Part shown: piece after piece, positions 63,860 through 64,000 of the stretch
Numbering within the stretch: the stretch's first letter is position 1
Layout of the letters: each line of letters opens with the position of its first letter
Assembly: GCF_000378405.1 (NCBI RefSeq)
Contig: NZ_KB899636.1
Location: 1,430,209 to 1,494,208 of the forward strand
Direction: 5' to 3'
Length of the DNA stretch: 64,000 bases
Origin: Succinimonas amylolytica DSM 2873
Lineage (GTDB): Bacteria > Pseudomonadota > Gammaproteobacteria > Enterobacterales > Succinivibrionaceae
The notes under the pieces: model-generated
What the model saw: the letters and a program-made list of their open reading frames with translations, nothing else
Databases searched by the model: none
Told to the model about the DNA's origin: nothing
Position numbers and translations under genes: made by a program

Positions 63860-64000
63860 TCATTCTCCTATAAATGACAGAGAGCCCGTAAAATCTGTGC
63901 TTCCGGGACAATCCAGACGGAGCGGATCGCCCCGGAGGAGATTCCGGTCATGTCCCGGTAGCGGGATATGCGGGGTCAGACAAATGCGCGGTATTAAGCG
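63860..64000 (-). CDS. Possible C-terminal fragment of a gene cut by the window edge
   Basis: On the minus strand one frame is open from base 64000 to a TGA at 63860-63862, giving 46 residues (ending STDFTGSLSFIGE). The sequence is too short to identify. The spacing to the zinc-ribbon gene (105 bp) would allow an operon. This is a weak call that depends on what lies outside. Confidence 0.25.
   Translation of the reverse strand, partial: RLIPRICLTPHIPLPGHDRNLLRGDPLRLDCPGSTDFTGSLSFIGE

Noticed and set aside
63194-63877. Plus-strand frame opposite the zinc-ribbon protein
   Set aside because: It lies antisense to a protein with intact zinc-ribbon and membrane segments and has no ribosome binding site.

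Overview
The window reads as chromosomal DNA of a gammaproteobacterium, most likely an anaerobic or gut-associated lineage such as the Succinivibrionaceae; that family assignment is inference. The class-level call rests on minCDE next to a ycgL homologue, a yoaA-tsaB pair, rapZ, a DUF4124 protein and an aryl-polyene (APE) pigment cluster. The iron-sulphur assembly genes are instead of NIF type (nifU-nifS), as in Epsilonproteobacteria, which is unusual for this class. No rRNA, complete insertion sequence, CRISPR array or classical tRNA gene was found.

Layout. 1-5.8 kb: an unidentified membrane protein, folE, a set of overlapping envelope sugar-transfer genes (GT2 transferase, GtrA-like protein, PIG-V-like integral membrane transferase) and truA. 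5.85-8.7 kb: a Fur-box-like palindrome and nifU-nifS. 8.8-13.3 kb: yoaA, tsaB and a Gfo/Idh/MocA oxidoreductase. 13.3-32.6 kb: an APE-type fatty-acid/polyketide cluster (chain length factor, two ketosynthases, ketoreductase, two dehydratases, two carrier proteins, acyl-ACP ligase, two acyltransferases, LolA-like protein, MMPL exporter, COG4648 membrane protein, methyltransferase). It is interrupted by a gene of unknown function, by four phased DnaA-box-like 9-mers, and by a three-gene block (S66 peptidase, phosphoesterase, IrrE-like peptidase). 32.7-36.7 kb: DUF2786 protein, MBL hydrolase, DUF4124 protein and metF.

36.9-41.95 kb is the most interesting region. Two overlapping WYL-domain regulator genes are followed by at least three small RNA genes and a Ro60/TROVE-domain protein. 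Each RNA has a closing stem around a circularly permuted tRNA mimic: T-arm, 7-bp capped acceptor stem, U8-A9, D-arm. These are recognisable as YrlA-type bacterial Y RNAs. All three RNA promoters and the Ro60 promoter carry the same ~21-bp element exactly 18 bp upstream of the -10 hexamer, which suggests one regulon, plausibly controlled by the WYL proteins.

42.5-50.3 kb: a decayed PD-(D/E)XK nuclease gene, rapZ, a DUF554 protein, a large MscK-type mechanosensitive channel and serS. 50.4-56.7 kb: a leftward operon (giant aldose-1-epimerase-like protein, two KfrA-like DNA-binding proteins, a membrane protein) separated by an 11-unit 10-bp tandem repeat from a divergent gene of unknown function. 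56.8-61.5 kb: minE, minD and minC, ycgL, an MBL hydrolase and rlmI. 62.2-64 kb: a zinc-ribbon membrane protein and a possible partial gene at the edge.
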